A DNA stretch of 8,306 nt from CAWHOW01 sp050013795 (GCA_050013795.1 JBEKEO010000137.1:1-8306); one strand, 5' to 3'. Counted from the stretch's first letter, positions 1 to 6,891 are shown. The notes: a model not told the origin generated them from the letters alone. Numbers and translations are program-made.

Positions 1-60
1 TCTTACATATGCATGTAACTCTCTTACATGTGCATGTAGCTCTCTTACATGCACATGTAA
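1..60. repeat. Tandem array of 21-bp near-palindromic units, cut by the left edge
   Basis: Three consecutive units begin at 1, 22 and 43 with an exact 21-bp period; the third is incomplete and degenerates after 60. Each carries an inverted repeat TTACAT-N4-ATGTAA (second unit ends ATGTAG), with spacers ATGC, GTGC and GCAC. The units are joined by a CTC-type linker. Because each unit is nearly self-complementary, neighbouring units can also pair; unit 2 with unit 3 gives a 16-bp stem. A short direct repeat TGCATAA (63-69 and 71-77) follows directly. The array may continue left of the window. Function is unknown: it could be a set of protein-binding sites or the end of a structured repeat. It is not a CRISPR, because there are no unique spacers. 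Confidence 0.8.
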
Positions 61-153
61 TTTGCATAAATGCATAATAATGTTGTGAATTACAGTTAAA
101 TCATCCCGGAAGAATAACCTATGTACCCTACCTACCACAATAGCGGGCATTAA

Positions 154-172
154 CGAAAAATTTGATTTTTCG
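154..172. repeat. Short perfect hairpin
   Basis: CGAAAAAT (154-161) and ATTTTTCG (165-172) form a perfect 8-bp inverted repeat with a 3-nt loop. It lies just beyond the intrinsic terminator of the protease gene, seen from the minus strand. The stem is AT-rich and has no following T-run of its own. It could be a secondary 3' structure or chance; no function is assigned. Confidence 0.45.
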
Positions 173-181
173 CAAATGAAT

Positions 182-213
182 AAAAAAACCCCGGCAAAAC
201 TACCGGGGTTTTT
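182..213 (-). terminator. Rho-independent terminator of the C10 protease gene
   Basis: A GC-rich stem CCCCGG (189-194) pairs with CCGGGG (203-208) around an 8-nt loop. It is flanked by an A-run at 182-188 and a T-run at 209-213, which lengthen the stem. Read on the minus strand, the hairpin is followed by seven U residues and sits about 20 bp past the stop codon at 232-234, the classic layout of an intrinsic terminator. The T-run on the plus strand means it could also work for a rightward transcript. Confidence 0.9.
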
Positions 214-231
214 ATTATTAACAGTGTGTGA

Positions 232-2886
232 TTATCTAACCAGCATCACGCGTTTTGTGATTATCTTTGTCCCGGTATCAACCGTTACAAAATAAATACC
301 CGATTTGTAAGTTGATAAATCAAGCTGTATTAATTTATTGAACGAGGGGTCGATATCTTTTGAAATGATATTTTCGCCAACCAGGTTATAAACATTTATT
401 GTTGATTTTGAAGTAATCCCGGAGAATTCAATATTTACCAGATTATTAGTCGGGTTAGGATAAATATTGACCTGATCGGCATTTTTTATAGTATTATCAA
501 TACCTGTAATAATGGCGGGATTCCATTTGAAGATACCTCTGTATGCGCCATTTACCATGCCGCCGGCCCAGCCTGAGTTGATATCGTAAAACTTAACAGC
601 GGTATAATAAACGGAACCTGTGTCGAGATTTGAAAAGCTTGCACAATCGAGATTATCACTTAAAGCCGAGCCCTTTCCGTTGCCAGCAGCAACATCGACC
701 CATGTTGAAGGAGTTCCCTTAATATATCCAAAATCCGGATTCTTTACATAATATCCTGTTGGTGTAACAGCTGTGAAAGAAGTGCCTGCGTTAGTAGTTT
801 TCTTTACACCAAGAAAAGCATAAGTGGAAGGATCGATACCAGTTGCAAAACCTACCCCTCCGGGTCTCATATAAACATTAACCTCTGCCGTTGTACCCAA
901 ACCTGTTGCAGCTTTAGCCCATTTTACACCTTTATTAAATGAACTGTAAACATTTCCCATAGCGGTGCCAAACATGATGGTATCTCCGCTTACAGCATAA
1001 TCATTAGTATAGGCTGTTTCACCCGTTGCAGCAGCAGGAAGATTAGTGCCGGTTACCTGTGTCCATGAGCCGCCGCCGTTCGATGTGGTGTAAACATAAA
1101 TCGTGGTGCCAGTAGCACTAGCGTCGCCCACGCAAACGCCGTTATTGGCATCAAAGAAATATACCCAATCAAGCCAGCTTGATGTAAGGCTTGGTTCGGA
1201 AGTGAGTGTCGACCATGTAGTACCGCCGTCGGTGGTTTTTACTATAGTTCCACCATGAAGGGTCATAATAGGATACATCGCGGCATAAGCGGTGTTAGCA
1301 TCAACGCCCTGTATATTGGCAATGCAATAATTTGTTGAATTTGTAAATTTAATAGTGTCGTATTTCCATGTAGTACCTCCATCTGTTGTAAGAGCAAATT
1401 CATTGGTATAATGCGTGGGACCACCACCATCAATTACGGTTGCCCAAGCCACTGTAGGACTGCAGGCATATATTCCGCTTACCATCCTGTTATCATATTT
1501 ATTTTCCAGAGGAAATTTTAAATCTTCAGCAACCCATACAGGAGCGGTACCGCCCACATTGATCATCTGTGAAACTGTTTTGGTATCATTACCTGTGCCG
1601 TTTGTAACGGTAAGCGTAACCGTATATTTACCAGCTGTGGTATAAGTATGTGAGGGAGATGCTGAAGTGGATGTTCCTCCGTCGCCAAATGTCCATGCAT
1701 GTGTTGACACAGAGTTCAATGATTTATCAGTAAAATTAACAGTGCCGCCGACAATGGGGAAAGCATTATCTACGGTAAAATAAGCTATAGGTGCAGCTGA
1801 TTTTGGCTGTACCCTTACCACTGCCTGGTTATCCGAATTAAAAGCATATCCAGTCACGTTAAGTGCTCCAACAGCAAAATATCCATCGGAAGAACCGGCC
1901 CATCCCCAGTTAACATCAAATTCAGTGGGAGAAGTTTCATACCCATCAAATACAAATGAGTGACCTTCGCTTTGGCTTGCATCATATCCGGCATATAATA
2001 CCGGGCGTCCATGATTAAGTTCGTTTTCCAGCATGGTTAACCAATCGGCACTCGTAAAATTTGCCATATTCTGACATTCTGCCGAAGGCTGGTAATTAAA
2101 ATTTTCTATTAAAGCCCTTGGGATATCCGATTCATTTGCCCCGGAACCACTTCCGGAATATGCCATATCCACTGCAACGCCAACATGGTATAACACGGTT
2201 TCATTTCCAGTACCTGCAACATTAGGGGAAATAGTAGACCAGGTATATGTTTGCGCAGCGTAATTTATTGTATATGCAGCGTTAGTACTTGAGCAGAAAT
2301 AACCATGAGAACCAACACCTGCAGCAGGCCATCCCCAAAATTTCATAACTTGTCCCGTAGCAACAGCCACACAACCCGCAGGGTCAGTACCAGGACATTT
2401 AGCATTCCAGCTTCCGCTTTGATTCCACGCTATTGAACCTAATAAAGGGCTGACAACAACTCCTTTTGAGGAAGGAAATTGATTGTTCAGCATTTTTTTC
2501 CACTCCTTGGAAGTTTCTTTATTATCAAGATTTGCATTAACTATGGCTTTAATTTGCCTGCTGTAATCATTTAACCACCATTTAGCGTTAGGGTTAATAT
2601 TGCTATAATCGAAAGTCCCGCTGATTGAATGTCCGAGAATAGGCGTTACAGCATCATCAGCAGAAACGATAACCCAGCCACCTGCATTAAAATTAAAAAT
2701 ATAAAAGGTGGTAAGCCCTTCTTTTGTTCCTGTCGTTACATTCGCTATTGATAAATCAGTGACATCCGGAGCGCGATACTTGTAAAAGTTTACTGCAACT
2801 TGCTGTGCAGTTTCCTGTGATACCGGTGCGGCAAACAGCCCAAATCCGAATATCGTCATTGTAAGTGTAAAAAGGATTTTTTTCAT
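232..2886 (-). CDS. Secreted C10-family (streptopain-like) cysteine protease with PKD, Asp-box and T9SS sorting domains
   Basis: An 884-residue exported zymogen protease. Residues 1-20 are a signal peptide (MKKILF, hydrophobic core, ending FAA). Residues about 23-140 match the Spi-type inhibitory propeptide, and the mature part probably begins near VVSPLLG (143-149). The C10 catalytic domain spans about 145-360. The nucleophile is Cys172 in AGCVAVATGQVMKFWGWP, the general base is His309 in GHSFVFDGYE, and the supporting VNWGWAG motif is at 325-331, so all key residues are present. A PKD domain follows (about 366-445; WTFGDG, HTY). The region 450-790 has repeated Asp-box-like motifs (TTDGGTTW at 500-507 and 551-558; a variant at 601-608; weaker ones near 650 and 700), typical of sialidase/YCF48-like beta-propellers. 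The end (about 805-884; VNIYPNPTNN) is a type A T9SS sorting domain, which directs the protein across the outer membrane, often to the cell surface. PrtT and interpain A are known C10 relatives in Bacteroidetes. The gene is monocistronic, with its own promoter region and terminator. The substrate is unknown. Confidence 0.93.
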   Translation of the reverse strand: MKKILFTLTMTIFGFGLFAAPVSQETAQQVAVNFYKYRAPDVTDLSIANVTTGTKEGLTTFYIFNFNAGGWVIVSADDAVTPILGHSISGTFDYSNINPNAKWWLNDYSRQIKAIVNANLDNKETSKEWKKMLNNQFPSSKGVVVSPLLGSIAWNQSGSWNAKCPGTDPAGCVAVATGQVMKFWGWPAAGVGSHGYFCSSTNAAYTINYAAQTYTWSTISPNVAGTGNETVLYHVGVAVDMAYSGSGSGANESDIPRALIENFNYQPSAECQNMANFTSADWLTMLENELNHGRPVLYAGYDASQSEGHSFVFDGYETSPTEFDVNWGWAGSSDGYFAVGALNVTGYAFNSDNQAVVRVQPKSAAPIAYFTVDNAFPIVGGTVNFTDKSLNSVSTHAWTFGDGGTSTSASPSHTYTTAGKYTVTLTVTNGTGNDTKTVSQMINVGGTAPVWVAEDLKFPLENKYDNRMVSGIYACSPTVAWATVIDGGGPTHYTNEFALTTDGGTTWKYDTIKFTNSTNYCIANIQGVDANTAYAAMYPIMTLHGGTIVKTTDGGTTWSTLTSEPSLTSSWLDWVYFFDANNGVCVGDASATGTTIYVYTTSNGGGSWTQVTGTNLPAAATGETAYTNDYAVSGDTIMFGTAMGNVYSSFNKGVKWAKAATGLGTTAEVNVYMRPGGVGFATGIDPSTYAFLGVKKTTNAGTSFTAVTPTGYYVKNPDFGYIKGTPSTWVDVAAGNGKGSALSDNLDCASFSNLDTGSVYYTAVKFYDINSGWAGGMVNGAYRGIFKWNPAIITGIDNTIKNADQVNIYPNPTNNLVNIEFSGITSKSTINVYNLVGENIISKDIDPSFNKLIQLDLSTYKSGIYFVTVDTGTKIITKRVMLVR

Positions 2887-2941
2887 AATGATACGGGTTT
2901 TAGTTATTAATTATTTTATTAATTATAAAACTATAGAGAAG

Positions 2942-2949
2942 CAAATATA
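2942..2949 (-). promoter_or_regulatory. Candidate promoter -7 box for the C10 protease gene
   Basis: On the minus strand this reads TATATTTG, a perfect match to the Bacteroidetes -7 consensus TAnnTTTG. It implies a transcription start near 2935 and a leader of about 50 nt before the ATG at 2886. I see no convincing -33 TTTG at the usual distance. The leader is AT-rich with no Shine-Dalgarno sequence, which is common in this phylum. Confidence 0.55.
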
Positions 2950-2982
2950 TTATTTTTTTTAATTGGTTGTACATTCTTTAAC

Positions 2983-2990
2983 TATTTTTG
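2983..2990 (+). promoter_or_regulatory. Candidate promoter -7 box for the TlpA-like gene
   Basis: TATTTTTG matches TAnnTTTG exactly. A possible -33 element (TTGG, 2963-2966) lies 16 bp upstream, somewhat closer than usual. The predicted start site near 2997 would leave a leader of only about 10 nt before the ATG at 3007. It lies about 33 bp from the oppositely oriented box of the protease gene, so the two promoters may overlap functionally. Confidence 0.55.
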
Positions 2991-3006
2991 TTACAATATT
3001 GCTTTT

Positions 3007-4419
3007 ATGCATAATAGTTCGTGTAATACAATTACAATAAAGATTATTTTTTTATTTCTTTTCCTTCCTTCGACCATCATCTCTCAATCACAATATAGTG
3101 TAAGCGGGAAGATCAATGGTTGTGTGGGAAAGAAAATATTTTTCTCAAAGGTAATTGGCGGGCAAATTGTTAAAATTGATTCTTTTAAGCTTGGTGGCAA
3201 TTGCAATTTTCATTATTCTTTTCCCGATATTTCTTACAAAGGAGTTTTCAGAATATCTGTGAACGACAGTAATTATGCTGACCTTATTTTCAATAAGGAA
3301 AATATTTCATTTGAAACTTCTGCCGATAAACTTTCTACTGATATGGAAATCATGGAATCGGATGAAAATAAAGAATATTATGAATATATCCATAAATCCG
3401 TTCCTATTGATGATTCTATAAGTTTGATGACCGAACTTGGACAAAAATTATATAATCTGAATCATTCAAAAGTAACTGCTGAATTGAACCATGTCGCAAA
3501 AAAAATCACTGGATTTGAACAGCAAAAGGAAATCCTGGCTGATAATCTGACTGCTATTTACCCTAAATCGTTTGCATCCGAAATCATTAATGCCATGCTT
3601 CCTCCTGATTTCAAAGTGTACCAAAAGGAAAAGGGTTCTGTAGTTTATCCTAATGAAAAAGCATTCCTTCGTGAACATTTTTTTGATAATATAGATTTCT
3701 CAGATTCCAACTTGCTTCATACCACTGTCATTTTTGATAAAGTTGGTCAGTATTTCCAGTATTTTGCCAGTCCACCGACCGTAGATGCTTATAAAAAGGC
3801 GATTGATTTTATATTGATACAGGCTGCTGCTGATAAAAATGTGAATGATTACGTGATGAACACACTGCTGAGCACCTTTGATCATTCTAATTGGGAAGAT
3901 GTTTATAGCTATGTAGCAGAGAAGTATCTTACCTCCAGTACTTGCAGCAATGATGCTAAAATAAAGAAACTTTCCGAAAAAGACAATACCATCAAAGCCC
4001 TGAAACCAGGCAATAAAGCCCCCGCTATAAATGTCGTCGATTTAAACAGGAAAGAACAGCCCCTCGATTCTGTTAAAGCTATCTATACGCTGGTAATGTT
4101 TTGGGCTTCGTGGTGTGAATTCTGTGAAAAGGCAATACCCGAAATCAGAAATATATATGACACGTACAAGTCCAAAGGGCTTGAAATTTATGCCGTTTCG
4201 TTAGACAGTATAAAGCAAAGCTGGGTAGAAGCTTCTAAGCGATACAATATACAGTGGATTAATACCTGTAACTTGAAAGGATTTAAAAGTCCTGTCATTA
4301 AGGATTATAATATCTGGCAGACACCAACTTTTTTCCTGCTCGATGCCGATAAAAAAATCATATCCCGCCCTGTTAATACTGCCATGCTGAAAGCAGAACT
4401 GGAGAAAATTAATTGGTAA
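3007..4419 (+). CDS. TlpA-like periplasmic thiol-disulfide oxidoreductase with DUF4369-type N-terminal domain
   Basis: A 470-residue exported protein. Residues about 10-27 are a hydrophobic signal segment (IKIIFLFLFLPSTIIS) with no lipobox cysteine, so a soluble periplasmic protein is likely. Residues about 29-115 (YSVSGKINGC...) resemble the DUF4369 beta-domain that precedes thioredoxin domains in many Bacteroidetes proteins. A mainly helical linker (about 120-310) follows, reminiscent of DUF5106-type regions. The C-terminal AhpC/TSA-TlpA thioredoxin domain (about 332-470) begins at LKPGNKAPAINVVDL. It has the redox-active CxxC as WCEFC (Cys370, Cys373) and the cis-proline loop TPTF (Pro440). 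The family reduces or isomerises disulfides of envelope proteins; the partner here is unknown. The start is the only ATG that keeps the signal peptide. It is divergent from the protease gene, convergent with the biotin carrier gene, and probably transcribed alone. Confidence 0.9.
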   Translation: MHNSSCNTITIKIIFLFLFLPSTIISQSQYSVSGKINGCVGKKIFFSKVIGGQIVKIDSFKLGGNCNFHYSFPDISYKGVFRISVNDSNYADLIFNKENISFETSADKLSTDMEIMESDENKEYYEYIHKSVPIDDSISLMTELGQKLYNLNHSKVTAELNHVAKKITGFEQQKEILADNLTAIYPKSFASEIINAMLPPDFKVYQKEKGSVVYPNEKAFLREHFFDNIDFSDSNLLHTTVIFDKVGQYFQYFASPPTVDAYKKAIDFILIQAAADKNVNDYVMNTLLSTFDHSNWEDVYSYVAEKYLTSSTCSNDAKIKKLSEKDNTIKALKPGNKAPAINVVDLNRKEQPLDSVKAIYTLVMFWASWCEFCEKAIPEIRNIYDTYKSKGLEIYAVSLDSIKQSWVEASKRYNIQWINTCNLKGFKSPVIKDYNIWQTPTFFLLDADKKIISRPVNTAMLKAELEKINW

Positions 4420-4459
4420 AATCCTTTTGAAATTTATCCTGGATTTATATCGGATATTA

Positions 4460-4473
4460 TTTACTGCAGTAAA
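4460..4473. repeat. Perfect 14-bp palindrome in the convergent gap
   Basis: TTTACTGCAGTAAA is fully self-complementary and sits between the convergent 3' ends of the TlpA-like and biotin carrier genes. As RNA it would give only a 5-bp stem with a TGCA loop and no U-tract on either strand, so it is a weak terminator candidate. A dimeric protein-binding site is equally possible. No better terminator is visible in the 77-bp gap. Confidence 0.4.
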
Positions 4474-4496
4474 ATATAAAAGCTAAATAAACAATT

Positions 4497-4937
4497 TTAT
4501 TTTTTGAAGCGGTCTTTTTTATTTTTTATTGAAACAGATATTTTCTTTTCGGCTTTTTTCTTTTTTTCTTTGGTTTCTTTAGTTCCTTCTTCTGTTATTT
4601 CTATTAGCAATTGTTTATTGGCAACCTTATCACCGTCGCTTACATGCAGTTTCTTTATTTTGCCATTCATGGGAGCCATAATAACATTATGCATTTTCAT
4701 TGCCTCAAGAATTAAAAGTTTTTCATCCTTTTTAACTACTTGCCCGTTAGAAACAAATACCTTTATTATGGTGCCGGGAATAAAAGAAACAATTTTACCG
4801 GGATCATTTTCTATATAAGGTTTTCTAGACAGATACTTTTTAGTAAACAATGTCTTATATTGATCTCCGTTTAGGATAAATTTTTGAAATTCCGGTTTCT
4901 CTTCTTTCTGTTCTTCCTGTTTTTCTTCGTTTTCCAT
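4497..4937 (-). CDS. Biotin carboxyl carrier protein of an acyl-CoA carboxylase/decarboxylase
   Basis: A 146-residue cytoplasmic carrier. The biotinyl domain covers about 47-116: it opens with IVSFIPGTIIKVFVSNGQ, has the biotinylation motif EAMKM with acceptor Lys81, and continues APMNGKIKKLHVSDGDKV, with the usual spacing between the halves. Residues about 18-46 (FILNGDQYKTLFTKKYLSRK) resemble the short N-terminal segment of Bacteroidetes propionyl-CoA carboxylase carriers. The protein carries a carboxyl group on biotin to or from the carboxyltransferase encoded just upstream, only 11 bp away on the same strand, so the two are almost certainly co-transcribed. Both tails are unusual: residues 1-16 are strongly acidic and 117-146 strongly lysine-rich. 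No Pro/Ala-rich linker, common in sodium-pump decarboxylase carriers, is present. A lipoyl domain is less likely because EAMKM is the biotin signature. Confidence 0.9.
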   Translation of the reverse strand: MENEEKQEEQKEEKPEFQKFILNGDQYKTLFTKKYLSRKPYIENDPGKIVSFIPGTIIKVFVSNGQVVKKDEKLLILEAMKMHNVIMAPMNGKIKKLHVSDGDKVANKQLLIEITEEGTKETKEKKKKAEKKISVSIKNKKDRFKK

Positions 4938-4948
4938 ATAATTATTAT

Positions 4949-6496
4949 TTAGAATGGGGGTATTCCATGTTTTTTAGATGGTCTTGTTTCATCCTTATTA
5001 GATGATACCTCTATTGCATGAATGAGAAACCGTCTTGTTTCGTTCGGATCAATTACGGCATCGATGTACCCATACGCCGCAGCAACATAAGGATTTGCAA
5101 ATTTCTTCTTGTATTCTTTCACTTTTAGTTTACGCATTTCATCAGGATTCTCTGCTTCAGAAATTTCAGTTTTAAAAATAATATTAGCAGCTCCCTCAGG
5201 TCCCATAACAGCAATCTCAGCAGTTGGCCATGCAAAAACGAAATCTGCTTTTAGGTGGCGCGAACACATAGCAATATAACCTCCACCATATGCCTTACGT
5301 AAGATAACTGTCATTTTTGGAACAGTAGCTTCGGAATATGAATATAATATTTTTGCTCCATGCCTTATAACACCTGCATGTTCCTGGTCAACACCTGGTA
5401 AATATCCCGGAAGGTCAACTAATGTAACCAATGGAATATTGAAGGCATCACAATAACGAATAAAGCGAGCAGCTTTATCTGAAGAATCCACATCTAAAAC
5501 ACCTGCCAGCACCAAAGGTTGATTTGCTACAAAACCCATAGTTTGTCCATTGAGGCGTGCAAAACCGATTACAATATTTGCCGCAAATAACTCCTGTATC
5601 TCAAAAAAGTCAGAATTGTCAACAATAGCCTTTATGATATTGCGGACATCATATGGTTGCATCGGGTCGGTGGGAAATATCTCTTCGATTTTATATAATT
5701 TGGTATTGGGGGTTTTCTTTGGAAAAGGTTCGGCTTTTTTGGTGTTATTCCAGGGAATGAATGAAACAAGTTTCTTAATTTGTTCAAAGCAATCATCTTC
5801 ACTTTCTGAAAAGAAATGTGCATTTCCGGTAACTTCAGCCTGAACTCTAGCTCCACCAAGTGCTTCCATGGAAATTTCCTCGCCAAGTACTGTTTTAATA
5901 ACTTCAGGCCCTGTTATAAACATCTTGGAAATTTTATCCACAACAAATACAAAGTCAGTAAGGGCAGGAGAATATACTGCCCCTCCGGCACAAGGTCCAA
6001 GAATTACCGAAATTTGAGGTATTACACCAGAAGCCAATGTGTTTCTATAGAAAATGTCTCCATAACCGGCAAGAGAGTTGACACCTTCCTGTATACGGGC
6101 ACCACCGGAATCGTTAATACCGATTAATGGAATCTTTAGTCTCATTGCATGATCCATTATCTTTGTTATTTTTCTTGCATGCATAAAACCCAAAGACCCT
6201 CCTGCAACAGTGAAATCCTGAGCAAAAATACAAACCGGATAACCATTAATAGTTCCAGTTCCGGTAATAACGCCATCACCCGGAAGGTGCTTTTTATCCA
6301 TATCAAAATCTTTAGCAGAATGCTCTACAAACAAGTCATACTCATGAAAAGAATTTGGATCAAGCAAAGCAATGATCCGCTCTCTTGCTGTCATTTTCCC
6401 CATAGCAACCTGTTTCTCAATAGCTTTCGCTCCACCTCCCTGCAAGGCTTCATGCATCCTTTTCTTTAAATCAAGTGTCTTTTGTTTTAGTGACAT
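4949..6496 (-). CDS. Acyl-CoA carboxylase carboxyltransferase (beta) subunit, PccB/MmdA type
   Basis: A full-length 515-residue carboxyltransferase that moves the carboxyl group between biotin and an acyl-CoA, most likely propionyl-CoA/(S)-methylmalonyl-CoA. It has both crotonase-fold halves: the N half (about 30-270) carries TARERI (36-41), the oxyanion-hole region GGARIQEG (131-138) and GPCAGGAVYSP (167-177). The C half (about 280-500) carries DLPGYLPGVDQEHAGVIRHG (361-380), KAYGGGYIAM (401-410) and AWPTAEIAVMGPEGA (422-436). This is the fused, single-chain form, unlike the split AccA/AccD of fatty-acid synthesis. The position aligned with the specificity residue of Streptomyces PccB (Asp422) is Ile408. 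The start ATG at 6496 fits the usual N-terminus MSLKQKTLDLKKRM. The gene is first of a two-gene operon with the biotin carrier. Neither biotin carboxylase nor OadB-like membrane subunit is adjacent, so carboxylase (pccB) and decarboxylase (mmdA) remain open. Confidence 0.93.
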   Translation of the reverse strand: MSLKQKTLDLKKRMHEALQGGGAKAIEKQVAMGKMTARERIIALLDPNSFHEYDLFVEHSAKDFDMDKKHLPGDGVITGTGTINGYPVCIFAQDFTVAGGSLGFMHARKITKIMDHAMRLKIPLIGINDSGGARIQEGVNSLAGYGDIFYRNTLASGVIPQISVILGPCAGGAVYSPALTDFVFVVDKISKMFITGPEVIKTVLGEEISMEALGGARVQAEVTGNAHFFSESEDDCFEQIKKLVSFIPWNNTKKAEPFPKKTPNTKLYKIEEIFPTDPMQPYDVRNIIKAIVDNSDFFEIQELFAANIVIGFARLNGQTMGFVANQPLVLAGVLDVDSSDKAARFIRYCDAFNIPLVTLVDLPGYLPGVDQEHAGVIRHGAKILYSYSEATVPKMTVILRKAYGGGYIAMCSRHLKADFVFAWPTAEIAVMGPEGAANIIFKTEISEAENPDEMRKLKVKEYKKKFANPYVAAAYGYIDAVIDPNETRRFLIHAIEVSSNKDETRPSKKHGIPPF

Positions 6497-6608
6497 AAGT
6501 TAAATATTTTATTTTCAATGAATTATTTAAATAAAAAAACGAAAAAACTTTAATGCAAAACATCAAAGAAAGAGATTTTTTTTATAATAAAATTTCGATT
6601 CGGTCTTA

Positions 6609-6636
6609 GGTTATTAACAGATTTGATTCAATAACC
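6609..6636. repeat. Inverted repeat upstream of the carboxylase operon
   Basis: GGTTATT (6609-6615) and AATAACC (6630-6636) form perfect 7-bp arms around a 14-nt spacer. The element lies about 115-140 bp upstream of the carboxyltransferase start codon and contains the only modestly GC-containing arms in the gap. It could be an operator for a dimeric regulator of the operon, a leader hairpin, or chance in AT-rich DNA. Confidence 0.3.
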
Positions 6637-6757
6637 AACAAAAGACAGAATATTTCAGGTAAATAGTTGATGCTTATAGATAAATCTTTCTATTTAATAT
6701 GTTAATGGTATTGTTAAAAAATGTTAAACATATCTATGTGCATTGCATATGATTTCA

Positions 6758-6765
6758 TATATTTG
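6758..6765 (+). promoter_or_regulatory. Orphan TAnnTTTG box facing away from both flanking genes
   Basis: TATATTTG is an exact match to the Bacteroidetes -7 consensus on the plus strand, but no plus-strand gene follows. A transcript starting here would run through an inverted repeat at 6852-6891 and antisense to the 3' end of the acyltransferase gene. In DNA this AT-rich one such match is expected by chance, and no -33 element is visible, so support is weak. Confidence 0.2.
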
Positions 6766-6851
6766 GTTTGTATAATAATTTTATTCCTGCATTTCCCAAT
6801 ATATTCTAAATCATGTAAAGTTTGATAATTGTCTTTTTTGATTTAACTCTT

Positions 6852-6891
6852 TATTATGAAGGTTAAATTTAAATTGCAAAAATTCATAATA
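6852..6891. repeat. 9-bp inverted repeat just past the acyltransferase stop codon
   Basis: TATTATGAA (6852-6860) and TTCATAATA (6883-6891) pair perfectly around a 22-nt spacer. On the minus strand it lies 31 bp beyond the stop of the acyltransferase gene, where a terminator would be expected, but no U-run follows in that direction. On the plus strand a short TTTT (6892-6895) follows. The stem holds only one G-C pair, so any terminator activity would be weak. Confidence 0.35.

Noticed and set aside
1..60. CRISPR array
   Set aside because: The units are joined head to tail with a constant linker and no unique spacers, and the repeat is only 21 bp long.
1415..1645. 76-codon plus-strand frame inside the protease gene
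   Set aside because: It is antisense to the PKD and Asp-box coding region, which is clearly coding on the minus strand, and resembles no family.
4460..4473. Bidirectional terminator between the convergent genes
   Set aside because: The palindrome makes only a short AT-rich stem with no U-run on either strand, so it is kept as a plain palindrome.
5550..6469. Several open frames on the plus strand opposite the carboxyltransferase
   Set aside because: They lie wholly inside a full-length gene with all family motifs, show no recognisable domain, and are antisense shadows of its codon pattern.
4949..6496. AccD, the split acetyl-CoA carboxylase subunit of fatty-acid synthesis
   Set aside because: The protein contains both carboxyltransferase halves in one chain and lacks the N-terminal zinc-finger cysteines of AccD.
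6553..6609. 18-codon plus-strand ORF in the long intergenic gap
   Set aside because: It has no promoter box or ribosome-binding signal at a suitable distance and no recognisable sequence; frames of this length arise by chance.
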